The notes: generated by a model not told the origin, from the letters alone. A stretch of 64,000 nucleotides of DNA from Flavobacterium defluvii (GCF_900129555.1 NZ_FQWC01000008.1:62001-126000), one strand, 5' to 3'. Positions 24,707 through 33,428 are shown, counted from the stretch's first letter. Program-made: numbers and translations.

Positions 24707-25372
24707 ATGCATATTTTAATTGTCGAAGATGAACTAGGAATTGTTCAGTTTTTGGAACAGGGATTAAGAGAAGAAGGATATAAAATTACTACAGCAAATG
24801 ATGGTGCGAAAGCATTTGAATTAACACAAAGCCATAAGTTTGATTTGATTTTACTCGACTGGATGATTCCTAAAATTAATGGTTTGGAATTGTGTAAAGC
24901 GATAAGAATCAAAGATCAAAAAACTCCAATTATATTTTTAACCGCAAAAGATACGGTTCAAGAAACTATTGAAGGTCTTAAAGCAGGGGCAAACGATTAT
25001 ATTAAAAAACCATTTAGTTTTGAAGAATTGGTCGAAAGAATTAAAATTCATTTTAGAAATCGCAGCGGGAACGAAACGCTTTCATTGGGGACCATAAAAA
25101 TCGATTTGTCAAAACATATTGTTTTAAAAAACGACGAAGAAATTGCTTTAACGCAGAGAGAGTTTGAATTATTGGTTTATTTAATTAGAAACAAAGGAAG
25201 AGTCTGTACCCGAAATCAGATCTTAAAAGATGTCTGGGACATTAATTTTGAATACGATACCGGAGTAATTGATGTCTTTATGAACGCAATTCGTAAAAAA
25301 CTAAACTTAAAAATTGAAGAAGACTACATAAAAACCATACGAAGTGTAGGATATATTGCTAATGAACTATGA
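24707..25372 (+). CDS. OmpR/CusR-type response regulator
   Basis: The receiver domain (1-115) has the acidic pair near residues 8-9, the phosphorylated Asp51 in LILLDWMIP, the Thr in IIFLTAKD and Lys in YIKKPFS. The C-terminal winged helix (about 125-220) shows LTQREFELLVYLIRN and RNQILKDVWD, of OmpR type. The length (221) is normal. It is paired with a histidine kinase whose start overlaps its stop by four bases (ATGA). A -7 box TATCTTTG (24657-24664) lies 42 bases before the start. The divergent LtaS-type gene is the most obvious target, though this is inference. Confidence 0.95.
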   Translation: MHILIVEDELGIVQFLEQGLREEGYKITTANDGAKAFELTQSHKFDLILLDWMIPKINGLELCKAIRIKDQKTPIIFLTAKDTVQETIEGLKAGANDYIKKPFSFEELVERIKIHFRNRSGNETLSLGTIKIDLSKHIVLKNDEEIALTQREFELLVYLIRNKGRVCTRNQILKDVWDINFEYDTGVIDVFMNAIRKKLNLKIEEDYIKTIRSVGYIANEL

Positions 25373-26772
25373 TGAAGGAGCTTTCTTTTAAAACCAGAAT
25401 TGCATTAAATTACATAACCACAACAGGATTGCTTATTCTGGCTGCTTTTTCGGCAATTTACTTCATTGTCAGGCTCACGGTTTACAATCATATAGATGAA
25501 AACTTATTGATAGAAGTCCGCGACCATCTTAGTGAAATTAAATTTGAAAAGAAAGTTGTAGTTTTTATGGATACCGAAGAATGGGAGGAAAGAGAACATA
25601 ATTCTGTTGATGTAAACCCGGTTTTTGTTCAGTTTTTGGATTTGAATAAAAAGATAATAGAAAAATCGCCTAACCTTAAAAATGAAAAACTGGTTTTTCA
25701 CGAAAACAAATCTGGTTTTGAATTTTTTGATACTCATTTATTAGATAATAAAATCAGACAAATTCAGGTTCCGCTTCATATTAAAAACAAAAAAATAGGG
25801 TATCTGATTATTGCCATGTCCCTTTCAGATTCTACGAAGGTTTTACAAAACCTTTCTGATACACTTTTAATAGCATTTCCGGTAATTATTCTATTGTTGT
25901 TTTTTATCGCCCGTTTTTTGGCAGGAAGAAGTATAAGTCCGATAAATGCTATTATCAATACTTCGAAAATTATCACAAAAGATAACCTGAAATCCCGAAT
26001 TCCATTACCAAAAAGCAGAGATGAATTGTATACGCTTTCGACAACTATAAACAGTTTACTGTATCGAATTGAAGAAGCAATTGAACGCGAAAAACAATTC
26101 ACTTCTGATGCTTCTCACGAATTGCGAACACCTTTAACTGTAATTAAAGGAACACTTGAAGTACTTATTCGTAAACCCAGAAACAGCAAGGAATACGAGG
26201 ATAAAATAAACTATTGTATAAACGAAGTAGATCATTTAAATATGTTAGTAGATCAGCTTTTAACAATGGCAAGATTCGATAATCAAAAACAACAGATTAA
26301 TACTGAAAAAGTTTATCTGAATGCCATAATTTTAGATGTCCTAACATTGAATTCAGAGAAAATAAACAGCAAAAAACTCAATGTAAAATTTGATGCCAAA
26401 ACAGATTTTTATATTCAGTCAGACACTTTTTTAATAATAACTATTCTTAGAAACATTATTTCAAACGCTTTAAAATATACAAAAAACGAAGGCGAAGTTT
26501 CTATTTTACTTTTTAAGGAAGACAGTAAAATAATCTGTAAAATTTCGGATAACGGAATTGGAATTAAAAAGAGTGATTTAGAAATGATTTATAATCCTTT
26601 TTTTAGGTCAAATTACACCGATCATCCTGAAATTAAAGGCGTTGGTTTAGGATTGTCTATCGTAAAAAGAATTACAGAACTACTCCATATTACATTTAAA
26701 ATCGAAAGTGAAATAGAAGTTGGGACTATCGTAACTTTAAATTTTGAAGAGGATTTGAAAACGTTATCGTAA
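25369..26772 (+). CDS. Membrane sensor histidine kinase with HAMP domain
   Basis: The kinase phosphorylates the preceding response regulator. It has 467 residues: a first membrane segment (about 15-37), a periplasmic sensor part (about 38-160), a second membrane segment (about 161-184), a HAMP domain (about 185-240), a dimerisation helix with the phosphorylated His250 in FTSDASHELRTPLTVIKG, and an ATP-binding domain (N box NIISNALKYT, G1 DNGIGI, G2 GVGLGLSIVKRI). The sensor part is acidic and has no known fold. The start is ATGATGAAG, so either ATG (25369 or 25372) can be used. Translation is coupled to the regulator by the four-base overlap. Confidence 0.95.
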   Translation: MMKELSFKTRIALNYITTTGLLILAAFSAIYFIVRLTVYNHIDENLLIEVRDHLSEIKFEKKVVVFMDTEEWEEREHNSVDVNPVFVQFLDLNKKIIEKSPNLKNEKLVFHENKSGFEFFDTHLLDNKIRQIQVPLHIKNKKIGYLIIAMSLSDSTKVLQNLSDTLLIAFPVIILLLFFIARFLAGRSISPINAIINTSKIITKDNLKSRIPLPKSRDELYTLSTTINSLLYRIEEAIEREKQFTSDASHELRTPLTVIKGTLEVLIRKPRNSKEYEDKINYCINEVDHLNMLVDQLLTMARFDNQKQQINTEKVYLNAIILDVLTLNSEKINSKKLNVKFDAKTDFYIQSDTFLIITILRNIISNALKYTKNEGEVSILLFKEDSKIICKISDNGIGIKKSDLEMIYNPFFRSNYTDHPEIKGVGLGLSIVKRITELLHITFKIESEIEVGTIVTLNFEEDLKTLS

Positions 26773-26845
26773 ATTGAAAATTTGCAATAAAAACTCAGGC
26801 TGAGATTTTTTTTAACAATAATCTATCGTTAAGTTATATTAAAAA

Positions 26846-26877
26846 TTGTTTTTTTATGAAATTAACTAGTATATTTG
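26846..26877 (+). promoter_or_regulatory. Promoter of the histidine operon
   Basis: TTG (26846-26848), a 21-base spacer and TATATTTG (26870-26877) match the Bacteroidetes sigma-factor consensus exactly. Transcription should begin about 26884, 30 bases before the leader peptide. Confidence 0.82.
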
Positions 26878-26912
26878 CAACCGAATCAAAGAATTATAAA
26901 ACACACCAAACA

Positions 26913-26972
26913 ATGATTTCAAATCAATTACATCATCATCATTTACATTATTGCTCTCAAGCGATGTGTTAA
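26913..26972 (+). CDS. hisL: Histidine-operon leader peptide
   Basis: This 19-codon ORF reads MISNQLHHHHLHYCSQAMC. Five of residues 7-12 are histidine, next to a tyrosine and a cysteine. It starts about 29 bases after the predicted start of transcription and ends 30 bases before a strong terminator that precedes hisG. This is the hallmark of a his attenuator leader. Ribosomes stalling at the His codons (26931-26948) in histidine shortage would change downstream RNA folding. The sequence is not related to enterobacterial HisL except in principle. Confidence 0.9.
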   Translation: MISNQLHHHHLHYCSQAMC

Positions 26973-27034
26973 TGGTATGTGTGTAAATCATCATATTTTA
27001 AAAACCCGTTTGAGTACATCAAACGGGTTTTTTT
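26956..27034 (+). promoter_or_regulatory. his attenuator: antiterminator pairing and terminator
   Basis: The terminator is AACCCGTTTGA (27003-27013), loop GTACA, TCAAACGGGTT (27019-27029) and a T-run. I found an alternative pairing: CTCAAGCG (26956-26963, codons 15-17 of the leader peptide) can pair with CGTTTGAG (27007-27014) in eight pairs, one of them G-U. That would sequester the first arm of the terminator. A ribosome stalled at the His codons leaves this arm free, so the antiterminator forms. A ribosome at the stop codon (26970) covers it, so the terminator forms. This is inferred from complementarity alone. Confidence 0.72.
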
Positions 27035-27082
27035 ATACCAATTCTTTGTACTCAAACTATTAATCAAACAACAAGTAAAAAA

Positions 27083-27940
27083 ATGAGTACTTTAAAAATT
27101 GCAATTCAAAAATCAGGTCGTTTAAACGAAGACAGCATTCAGATCTTAAAAGACTGCGGTATTTCGATCAACAACGGAATTGATCAGTTAAAAGCCGAAG
27201 CTTCAAACTTTCCTCTTGAAGTTTTATATCTTAGAAATTCAGATATTCCGCAGTATTTAATTGACGGCGTCGTAGATTTAGCGATCGTTGGCGATAATCT
27301 TTTAGTAGAAAAAGGAAAAAACATTGAAGTTGTACAGCGCTTAGGATTTTCAAAATGCAAAGTTTCTGTAGCCGTTCCTAAAACTTTTGAGTACAATTCT
27401 ATTCAGGATTTGTCAGGATTACGAATAGCCACTTCTTATCCAAACACCGTTACCGAATATTTTAGTTCTTTCGGATTATCAGTCGATATTCACCAAATTT
27501 CTGGTTCTGTAGAAATAGCACCAAATATTGGTCTTGCAGATGCGATTGTAGATATCGTTTCAAGCGGAAGTACTTTATTCAAAAATAACCTGAAAGAAGT
27601 TGAAGTTATCTTAAAAAGCGAAGCTGTTTTGGCAGTTTCTCCAAAAGTTTCTCCGGAAATTCAAAAACACATCGATACATTAAAATTCAGAATACAATCG
27701 GTTTTAAGAGCCAGAAATTCAAAATATATTTTAATGAATATTCCAAACGACAAAATCGATGCTGTTGGAAAAATTCTTCCGGTTTTAAGGAGTTTAACAG
27801 TTCTTCCGCTTGCACAGGAAGGTTGGAGCAGTGTACACTCTGTAATTGATAAAGACACTTTTTGGGATGTAATCGACCAGTTAAAAGAAGTAGGAGCAGA
27901 AGGAATTTTAGTTTGCCCAATTGAGAAAATGGTATTGTAA
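27083..27940 (+). CDS. hisG: ATP phosphoribosyltransferase HisG (long form)
   Basis: HisG condenses ATP with PRPP in the first step of histidine synthesis. The 285 residues correspond to the long form, which has two catalytic lobes (about 1-210) and a C-terminal ACT-like regulatory domain (about 215-285). Signatures are LKIAIQKSGRLNEDS at the start, DLAIVGDNLLVE and IVDIVSSGSTLFKNNL, which is the PRPP-binding loop. The final part, LAQEGWSSVHSVIDKDTFWD and GAEGILVCPIEKMVL, is the regulatory domain through which histidine should inhibit the enzyme. It is the first gene after the attenuator and is followed by a 179-base spacer, so attenuation and feedback can both act. Confidence 0.97.
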   Translation: MSTLKIAIQKSGRLNEDSIQILKDCGISINNGIDQLKAEASNFPLEVLYLRNSDIPQYLIDGVVDLAIVGDNLLVEKGKNIEVVQRLGFSKCKVSVAVPKTFEYNSIQDLSGLRIATSYPNTVTEYFSSFGLSVDIHQISGSVEIAPNIGLADAIVDIVSSGSTLFKNNLKEVEVILKSEAVLAVSPKVSPEIQKHIDTLKFRIQSVLRARNSKYILMNIPNDKIDAVGKILPVLRSLTVLPLAQEGWSSVHSVIDKDTFWDVIDQLKEVGAEGILVCPIEKMVL

Positions 27941-28119
27941 AAGGAAATTCCAATTTTTAAATCCCAAATTCCAATTCTCGACAACAGCTTGCGAACTTAA
28001 CGTTTTCTAAGCCAAAAAGAATATAAAAAAACCTTGCGGACTTTGTGTTAAAAAAACACAACGATAATAAAGCTTATAGCCTGCAGCTTATAGTCTAAAG
28101 CAAAAAAAAGCATAAAAAT

Positions 28120-29403
28120 ATGAATAAAATAAGCAATCCAAAACCAGATACATGGTCTGAAATATTAAAAAGACCAACCCAGACAATTGATGATATTGAA
28201 GTTACTGTAAAAGAAATCTTTAAAGAAGTTCAGAAAAAAGGAGATGAAGCAGTGGCAAAATATACTTCAATTTTTGACGGAATAACTTTAGAAAACTACG
28301 AAGTTTCTAAAGCAGAAATTAACGAAGCAATCGCTTTGATTCCGAATGAATTAAAAGAAGCTATTCAATTAGCAAAAGACAATATTTATAAATTTCACCG
28401 AGCTCAAAAAACAGAAAGAGTTGAAATAGCAACAATCGAAGGCGTAAATTGCTGGCAGGAAAAAAGACCAATTCAAAAAATCGGATTGTATATTCCCGGC
28501 GGAACAGCACCTTTATTTTCAACTGTTTTAATGCTGGCAGTTCCGGCAGAAATTGCGGGCTGCAAAGAAATCGTATTGTGTTCTCCTCCAGATAAAACAG
28601 GGAAGATAAATCCGGCCATTTTGTATGCTGCAAATTTATGCGGTGTAACCAAAATTATAAAAGTTGGCGGAATTCAGGCAATTGCCGGAATGACATTCGG
28701 TACTAAATCTATTCCTAAAGTGTATAAAATCTTTGGTCCGGGAAATCAATTTGTAACTGTAGCAAAACAACTGGCAACGCAATTTGGAGTTGCAATTGAT
28801 ATGCCGGCGGGTCCATCAGAATTATTAATTGTGGCCGATGATACCGCAGTTCCCGCTTTTGTAGCTTCAGATTTATTATCGCAGGCAGAACACGGAACAG
28901 ATAGTCAGGTGATTTTGGTTTCGACTTCAAAAAAACTGATTGACGAAGTAGAAAAAGAAGTGCAGTCACAACTGGAATTATTGCCAAGAAAAGCAATTGC
29001 AGAGAAAGCAATCGAAAATTCGAAATTGATTTATGTTGAAAATGATCAGATCGCATTGGATTTAATCAACGAATATGGCCCTGAACACTTTATAATCTGC
29101 TCAGAATATGATGATTTCTATTGCAACGGAATTGTAAATGCAGGTTCTGTCTTCATCGGAAATTATACGCCGGAAAGCGCCGGAGATTACGCCTCTGGAA
29201 CCAATCATACTCTGCCAACGAATGGTTACGCGAAGAATTACAGCGGAGTAAACTTAGATAGTTTCATGAAATCAATGACGTTTCAGAAAATTTCTAAAGA
29301 AGGAATTCAAAACATTGGAAAAGCAATTGAATTGATGGCTGATGCCGAAGGATTGCAAGCGCATAAGAATGCTGTGACGCTGAGATTAAAGGGTTTGCAA
29401 TAA
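28120..29403 (+). CDS. hisD: Histidinol dehydrogenase HisD
   Basis: HisD oxidises histidinol to histidine in two NAD-dependent steps. The 427 residues show the family signatures VGGIQAIAGMTFGT, KVYKIFGPGNQFVTVAKQ, IDMPAGPSELL, SDLLSQAEHGTDSQVILVS (which contributes zinc ligands) and GPEHFI. The C-terminal part, SGTNHTLPTNGYAKNYSGV, is also conserved. The gene is second in the operon after a long spacer with direct repeats of GCTTATAG just before the start codon. Confidence 0.97.
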   Translation: MNKISNPKPDTWSEILKRPTQTIDDIEVTVKEIFKEVQKKGDEAVAKYTSIFDGITLENYEVSKAEINEAIALIPNELKEAIQLAKDNIYKFHRAQKTERVEIATIEGVNCWQEKRPIQKIGLYIPGGTAPLFSTVLMLAVPAEIAGCKEIVLCSPPDKTGKINPAILYAANLCGVTKIIKVGGIQAIAGMTFGTKSIPKVYKIFGPGNQFVTVAKQLATQFGVAIDMPAGPSELLIVADDTAVPAFVASDLLSQAEHGTDSQVILVSTSKKLIDEVEKEVQSQLELLPRKAIAEKAIENSKLIYVENDQIALDLINEYGPEHFIICSEYDDFYCNGIVNAGSVFIGNYTPESAGDYASGTNHTLPTNGYAKNYSGVNLDSFMKSMTFQKISKEGIQNIGKAIELMADAEGLQAHKNAVTLRLKGLQ

Positions 29404-29430
29404 ATTAAAGAGAAAAGAATATAGAACAAA

Positions 29431-29491
29431 GAATATAGAAATTTTACGGATCAGATGAGGGTCTATTCTCTTTATTCTATCTTCTATATTC
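29431..29491. repeat. Hairpin in the hisD-hisC spacer
   Basis: GAATATAGAA (29431-29440) and TTCTATATTC (29482-29491) form a perfect ten-base inverted repeat around a 41-base loop. A second GAATATAGAA word lies at 29418. Confidence 0.75.
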
Positions 29492-29505
29492 TAAAAATTA
29501 AGATA

Positions 29506-30552
29506 ATGAAATTCGATATAAATAAAATAACAAGAGAAAACGTAAAATCTTTAAAACCGTATTCTTCTGCGAGAGATGAGTTTGAGGATTTTGATACCGC
29601 CGATATGATTTTTCTGGACGCTAATGAAAATCCATATCAAAATGGCGTAAATCGTTATCCGGATCCGCAGCAGAATTCAGTTAAAGCTATTTTAGCCAAA
29701 AACAATAATACGAAACAAAGCCAGATTTTATTAGGAAACGGAAGCGATGAAGTTTTAGATTTACTTTTCAGGGCTTTCTGCGAACCTAAAAAAGACAATA
29801 TTATTTCGCTGCCGCCTACCTATGGAATGTACGGCGTTTTAGCAAATATTAATGCTGTTGAAAACAGAGAAGTTTTACTGACAAACGATTTTCAGCCTCA
29901 AGTTGAGAAGATTCTGGAAGCGGTTGACGAGAATACAAAAATCATTTTTTTATGCTCGCCAAATAATCCAACAGGAAATTCTTTCTCAGATGAAAGCGTA
30001 GTGAAACTGCTTCAAAACTTTAAAGGTTTAGTTGTAATTGATGAAGCATATATTGATTTTTCGGATAAAGAAAGCTGGCTTACAGAAATCGATGAATATC
30101 CGAATTTGGTCATTACGCAGACGCTTTCAAAAGCCTACGGTTTAGCCGGAATTCGTTTAGGAATTTGCTATGCTTCTGAAGAAGTTATTTCAATTCTAAA
30201 TAAAATCAAACCACCTTACAATGTAAACGAATTAACGCAGCAAAGAGCTAAAGAACGTTTAAAAGATTTAGACAAAATTAAACAAGAAATAGCTTCTATT
30301 ATTGAGCAAAGAGAAGAACTGCTTAAAGTGTTACTTGAAGTAAATTTTGTTGAGAAAGTGTATCCAACAGAAGCTAATTTTATCTTGGCAAAAGTAGATG
30401 ATGCTAATAAAAGATACGACCAGTTAATCGAAAAAGGAATCGTTATTCGTAACAGAACTACTCAGCCTTTATGCGAAAATTGCCTTCGTTTTACGATTGG
30501 AACAAAAGAAGAAAACGCGATTGTTATTAAGGAATTAAAATTGTTAAACTAA
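29506..30552 (+). CDS. hisC: Histidinol-phosphate aminotransferase HisC
   Basis: HisC transfers the amino group of glutamate to imidazole acetol phosphate, using PLP. The 348-residue class I aminotransferase has the PLP lysine, Lys209, in TQTLSKAYGLAGIRLG. It also has LLGNGSDEVLD (phosphate site), CSPNNPTGNSF, VVIDEAYIDFS and a C-terminal CLRFTIGTKEEN with the conserved arginine. A longer reading with an ATG at 29455 would add 17 hydrophobic, unconserved residues and would read through the spacer repeat, so 29506 is preferred. Confidence 0.95.
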   Translation: MKFDINKITRENVKSLKPYSSARDEFEDFDTADMIFLDANENPYQNGVNRYPDPQQNSVKAILAKNNNTKQSQILLGNGSDEVLDLLFRAFCEPKKDNIISLPPTYGMYGVLANINAVENREVLLTNDFQPQVEKILEAVDENTKIIFLCSPNNPTGNSFSDESVVKLLQNFKGLVVIDEAYIDFSDKESWLTEIDEYPNLVITQTLSKAYGLAGIRLGICYASEEVISILNKIKPPYNVNELTQQRAKERLKDLDKIKQEIASIIEQREELLKVLLEVNFVEKVYPTEANFILAKVDDANKRYDQLIEKGIVIRNRTTQPLCENCLRFTIGTKEENAIVIKELKLLN

Positions 30553-30561
30553 AAATTATTA

Positions 30562-30684
30562 GCCACAGATTAGAAAGATTAAAATGATTTCTTTCTGTGC
30601 GTGATTTTTAGCAACGAATTAAATTAGAGAAATTCGTGAATTTTGTGGCTAAAAAAAATCATATTAATCTGTGAAATCTGTGGC
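30562..30684. repeat. Hairpin in the hisC-hisB spacer
   Basis: GCCACAGATT (30562-30571) and AATCTGTGGC (30675-30684) are a perfect ten-base inverted repeat at the edges of the spacer. Inside are shorter AATCTGTGA-like words and GTGGCTAAAAAA. Confidence 0.75.
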
Positions 30685-30697
30685 AAAACAAAAAAAT

Positions 30698-31834
30698 ATG
30701 AAAAAAGTACTTTTTATCGATCGTGACGGAACGATTGTTTTAGAACCGGAAAATTACCAATTAGACAGTTTAGATAAACTGGAATTTTATCCGAAAGTTT
30801 TTCAATATTTGGCTAAAATTGCTAATGAATTAGATTACGAATTAGCAATGGTAACCAATCAGGACGGACTTGGAACAGATAGTTTTCCTGAAGATACGTT
30901 TTGGCCAACGCAAAATTTTATTCTAAAAGCTTTTGAAAACGAAGGAGTTGTTTTTGATGAAATCTTCGTAGACAGAACTTTTCCGGAAGAAAATGCGCCT
31001 ACACGCAAGCCAAGAACCGGAATGCTGACTAAATATTTGAATAATCCAGATTATGATTTGGCAAATTCTTTTGTTTTAGGAGATCGTTTAACAGATGTTG
31101 AACTGGCTAAAAATTTGGGTGCAAAAGCTATTTTCATGAACAATACGGATGGAATTGGAAGCAATGAAATTTCATCAAAACGTGAAGAATTAAACGAGAC
31201 AATCGTTTTACAAACAATGGATTGGAAGAAAATCTATGAGTTTTTAAAATTAGAAGCGCGTTCAGCCTCAATTACAAGAAAAACGAATGAAACGGATATT
31301 TATATTAACTTAAATCTTGACGGTACAGGAAAAAGCAAAATCGATACCGGAATTGCATTTTTCGACCACATGTTAGACCAAATCTCACGTCATGGTCAAA
31401 TGGACTTAGAAATCACTGTAAAAGGTGATTTAGAAGTAGATGAGCATCATACAATTGAAGATACAGCAATTGCTTTGGGAGAAGTTTTCGCGAAAGCGTT
31501 AGGAAACAAATTAGGAATCGAGCGTTACGGTTTTTGCCTTCCAATGGACGATTGTTTAGCGCAAGCAGCAATTGATTTCGGTGGAAGAAACTGGCTGATT
31601 TGGGAAACTGAATTCAAACGTGAAATGGTGGGTAAAATGCCAACAGAAATGTTTTATCACTTCTTTAAATCATTTACAGACGGAGCAAAAGCCAACTTAA
31701 ATATCAAAGCAGAAGGCATCAATGAACATCACAAAATCGAAGCTATCTTTAAAGCTTTCGCGAAAGCCATAAAAGTAGCCGTAAAGAGAGATACCGAAAA
31801 AATGATTTTGCCTTCAACGAAAGGAATGCTTTAA
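30698..31834 (+). CDS. hisB: Bifunctional histidinol-phosphatase / imidazoleglycerol-phosphate dehydratase HisB
   Basis: The N-terminal half (about 1-165) is a HAD phosphatase with the nucleophile Asp8 and Asp10 in FIDRDGTI, then MVTNQDG and GDRLTDVELAKNLG. The C-terminal half (about 185-378) is the dehydratase, with FFDHMLDQISRHG, DEHHTIEDTAIALGE and NEHHKIEAIFKAFAKA, which bind manganese. The phosphatase half lacks the cysteines that make a zinc loop in the E. coli enzyme; TFPEENAPTRKPRTGML stands in that place. A longer reading from 30671 adds nine residues from the spacer and is less likely. Confidence 0.96.
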   Translation: MKKVLFIDRDGTIVLEPENYQLDSLDKLEFYPKVFQYLAKIANELDYELAMVTNQDGLGTDSFPEDTFWPTQNFILKAFENEGVVFDEIFVDRTFPEENAPTRKPRTGMLTKYLNNPDYDLANSFVLGDRLTDVELAKNLGAKAIFMNNTDGIGSNEISSKREELNETIVLQTMDWKKIYEFLKLEARSASITRKTNETDIYINLNLDGTGKSKIDTGIAFFDHMLDQISRHGQMDLEITVKGDLEVDEHHTIEDTAIALGEVFAKALGNKLGIERYGFCLPMDDCLAQAAIDFGGRNWLIWETEFKREMVGKMPTEMFYHFFKSFTDGAKANLNIKAEGINEHHKIEAIFKAFAKAIKVAVKRDTEKMILPSTKGML

Positions 31835-31860
31835 TTAAGTCAAAAGTTGAAAGTCATAAA

Positions 31861-31914
31861 GTCGAAAGTTTCCCAAAATTATGGATATTAAAAATCGGCT
31901 TTAAGACTTTCGAC
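31861..31914. repeat. Hairpin in the hisB-hisH spacer
   Basis: GTCGAAAGT (31861-31869) and ACTTTCGAC (31906-31914) form a perfect nine-base stem. Partial copies of the words (AAAGTTGAAAGTC, CTTCGACTTTAAGAC) lie just outside. Confidence 0.75.
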
Positions 31915-31938
31915 CTTCGACTTTAAGACTAATAAAGA

Positions 31939-32520
31939 ATGAAAATAGTAATTATAAATTACGGAGCAGGAAATATTCAGAGTATTATGTTTGCTATTGA
32001 AAGATTGGGTTTTAAAGCTGTTCTGAGTAATAATCCGGACGAAATTAAATCGGCTGATAAAGTTATTTTTCCTGGCGTGGGCGAGGCAAGTTCGGCTATG
32101 AAAAAACTTCGTGAAAGCGGTTTGGATAGTTTGATTCCGGAATTGAAACAGCCTGTTTTAGGAATTTGTCTCGGAATGCAGTTAATGTGTAACAAAACAG
32201 AAGAAGGAAATACAAAAGGTTTAGGGATTTTTGATGTTGATGTTTTGAAATTTTCAAACAACGTAAAAGTGCCACAAATGGGCTGGAATCAGATTTATGA
32301 TTTAAAAACGGATTTGTTTAAAGATATTTCTGAAAATGAATTTATGTATTTGGTTCATAGTTTTTATGCTCCAAATTGCCCAGAATCGATTGCAACAACT
32401 AATTACGATGTTGAATACGCTTCGGCTTTGCAAAAAAACAATTTCTACGGAACTCAATTTCACCCGGAAAAAAGCGGTGATGTAGGAGAAAAGATTTTAG
32501 GGAATTTCTTAAAAATGTAA
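31939..32520 (+). CDS. hisH: Imidazole glycerol phosphate synthase, glutaminase subunit HisH
   Basis: HisH releases ammonia from glutamine for the HisF cyclase. The 193-residue class I amidotransferase has INYGAGNIQSI at the start, FPGVGEASSAM (oxyanion strand) and the nucleophile cysteine in LGICLGMQLMC (about residue 77). The His-x-Glu pair of the catalytic triad is in TQFHPEKSG. The family normally has about 195-205 residues. It is followed by an 85-base spacer with a repeated element. Confidence 0.97.
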   Translation: MKIVIINYGAGNIQSIMFAIERLGFKAVLSNNPDEIKSADKVIFPGVGEASSAMKKLRESGLDSLIPELKQPVLGICLGMQLMCNKTEEGNTKGLGIFDVDVLKFSNNVKVPQMGWNQIYDLKTDLFKDISENEFMYLVHSFYAPNCPESIATTNYDVEYASALQKNNFYGTQFHPEKSGDVGEKILGNFLKM

Positions 32521-32564
32521 ATATTTCAATATCAATCAAAATATCAAAAATTAATTTCAATTTT

Positions 32565-32597
32565 AGAATCTAAAATCTGAACTCTAAAATCTAAAAT
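32565..32597 (+). repeat. 33-base element before hisA (copy 1)
   Basis: A 33-base element made of AGAATCTAAAATCTG, a short centre and TCTAAAATCTAAAAT ends eight bases before the hisA start codon. It differs from the copy before hisIE at one base. It includes a tandem repeat of the word CTAAAAT. Confidence 0.8.
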
Positions 32598-32605
32598 AAT
32601 AAAAA

Positions 32606-33331
32606 ATGAGAATAATACCAGCCATAGATATCATTGAAGGAAAATGCGTTCGTTTGTCCAAAGGTGATTATGATACCAAGATAATTTACAACGAGAATCC
32701 ACTTGAAGTGGCAAAATCATTTGAAGCACACGGAATTGAATATCTGCATTTAGTAGATCTGGATGGCGCAAAATCGAGTAAAATTGTCAATTATAAAATA
32801 TTGGAGCAAATTGCAACGCAAACCAGTTTAAAAATTGATTTTGGAGGCGGATTAAAATCAGATGATGATTTGAGAATTGCTTTTGAAAGCGGTGCCAACC
32901 AAATTACCGGCGGAAGTATTGCCGTAAAAAACAGAGCCATTTTTGAAAAATGGATTTCAGAATATGGTTCGGAAAAAATCATTTTAGGCGCTGATGCTAA
33001 AGATGAAAAAATTGCGGTTTCGGGTTGGCTAGAAGATTCAAATGAAGATTTAGTGCCTTTTATTCAGGATTATCAATCAAAAGGTATTCACTATGTTATC
33101 TGTACAGATATTGCCAAAGACGGAATGCTGCAAGGACCAAGTTTTGATTTGTACAGTAAAATTTTAGAAGAAGCAAAAGGCGTAAAACTAATCGCTTCTG
33201 GCGGAATTTCAACTTTTGATGAATTACCAAAATTAGCAGAATTAGGCTGTGAAGGAACTATTATCGGAAAAGCAATTTACGAAGGAAGAATTACATTAAA
33301 GCAACTTGAAAACTATATTTTAAATAAATAG
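32606..33331 (+). CDS. hisA: Phosphoribosylformimino-5-aminoimidazole carboxamide ribotide isomerase HisA
   Basis: HisA opens the ribose ring of ProFAR. The 241-residue (beta-alpha)8 barrel shows the general acid-base Asp8 in IIPAIDIIEGKCVRLSKGD, DFGGGLK, DIAKDGMLQGPSFDLY with the second catalytic aspartate and IASGGISTFDEL, the phosphate-binding loop. The two-fold repeat of half barrels is visible in the phosphate loops GGG and SGG. The length is normal. Confidence 0.97.
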   Translation: MRIIPAIDIIEGKCVRLSKGDYDTKIIYNENPLEVAKSFEAHGIEYLHLVDLDGAKSSKIVNYKILEQIATQTSLKIDFGGGLKSDDDLRIAFESGANQITGGSIAVKNRAIFEKWISEYGSEKIILGADAKDEKIAVSGWLEDSNEDLVPFIQDYQSKGIHYVICTDIAKDGMLQGPSFDLYSKILEEAKGVKLIASGGISTFDELPKLAELGCEGTIIGKAIYEGRITLKQLENYILNK

Positions 33332-33360
33332 ATATTCCGCAAAGTTGCACAAAGCAAAAC

Positions 33361-33402
33361 GCAAAGATTCACAAAATTTTGCGTAGCTCTGAGAATCTTT
33401 GC
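33361..33402. repeat. Hairpin in the hisA-hisF spacer
   Basis: GCAAAGATTC (33361-33370) and GAATCTTTGC (33393-33402) form a perfect ten-base stem. A further GCGAATCTCTGTG word follows. Confidence 0.78.
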
Positions 33403-33428
33403 GAATCTCTGTGAAACAACAAATAAAA

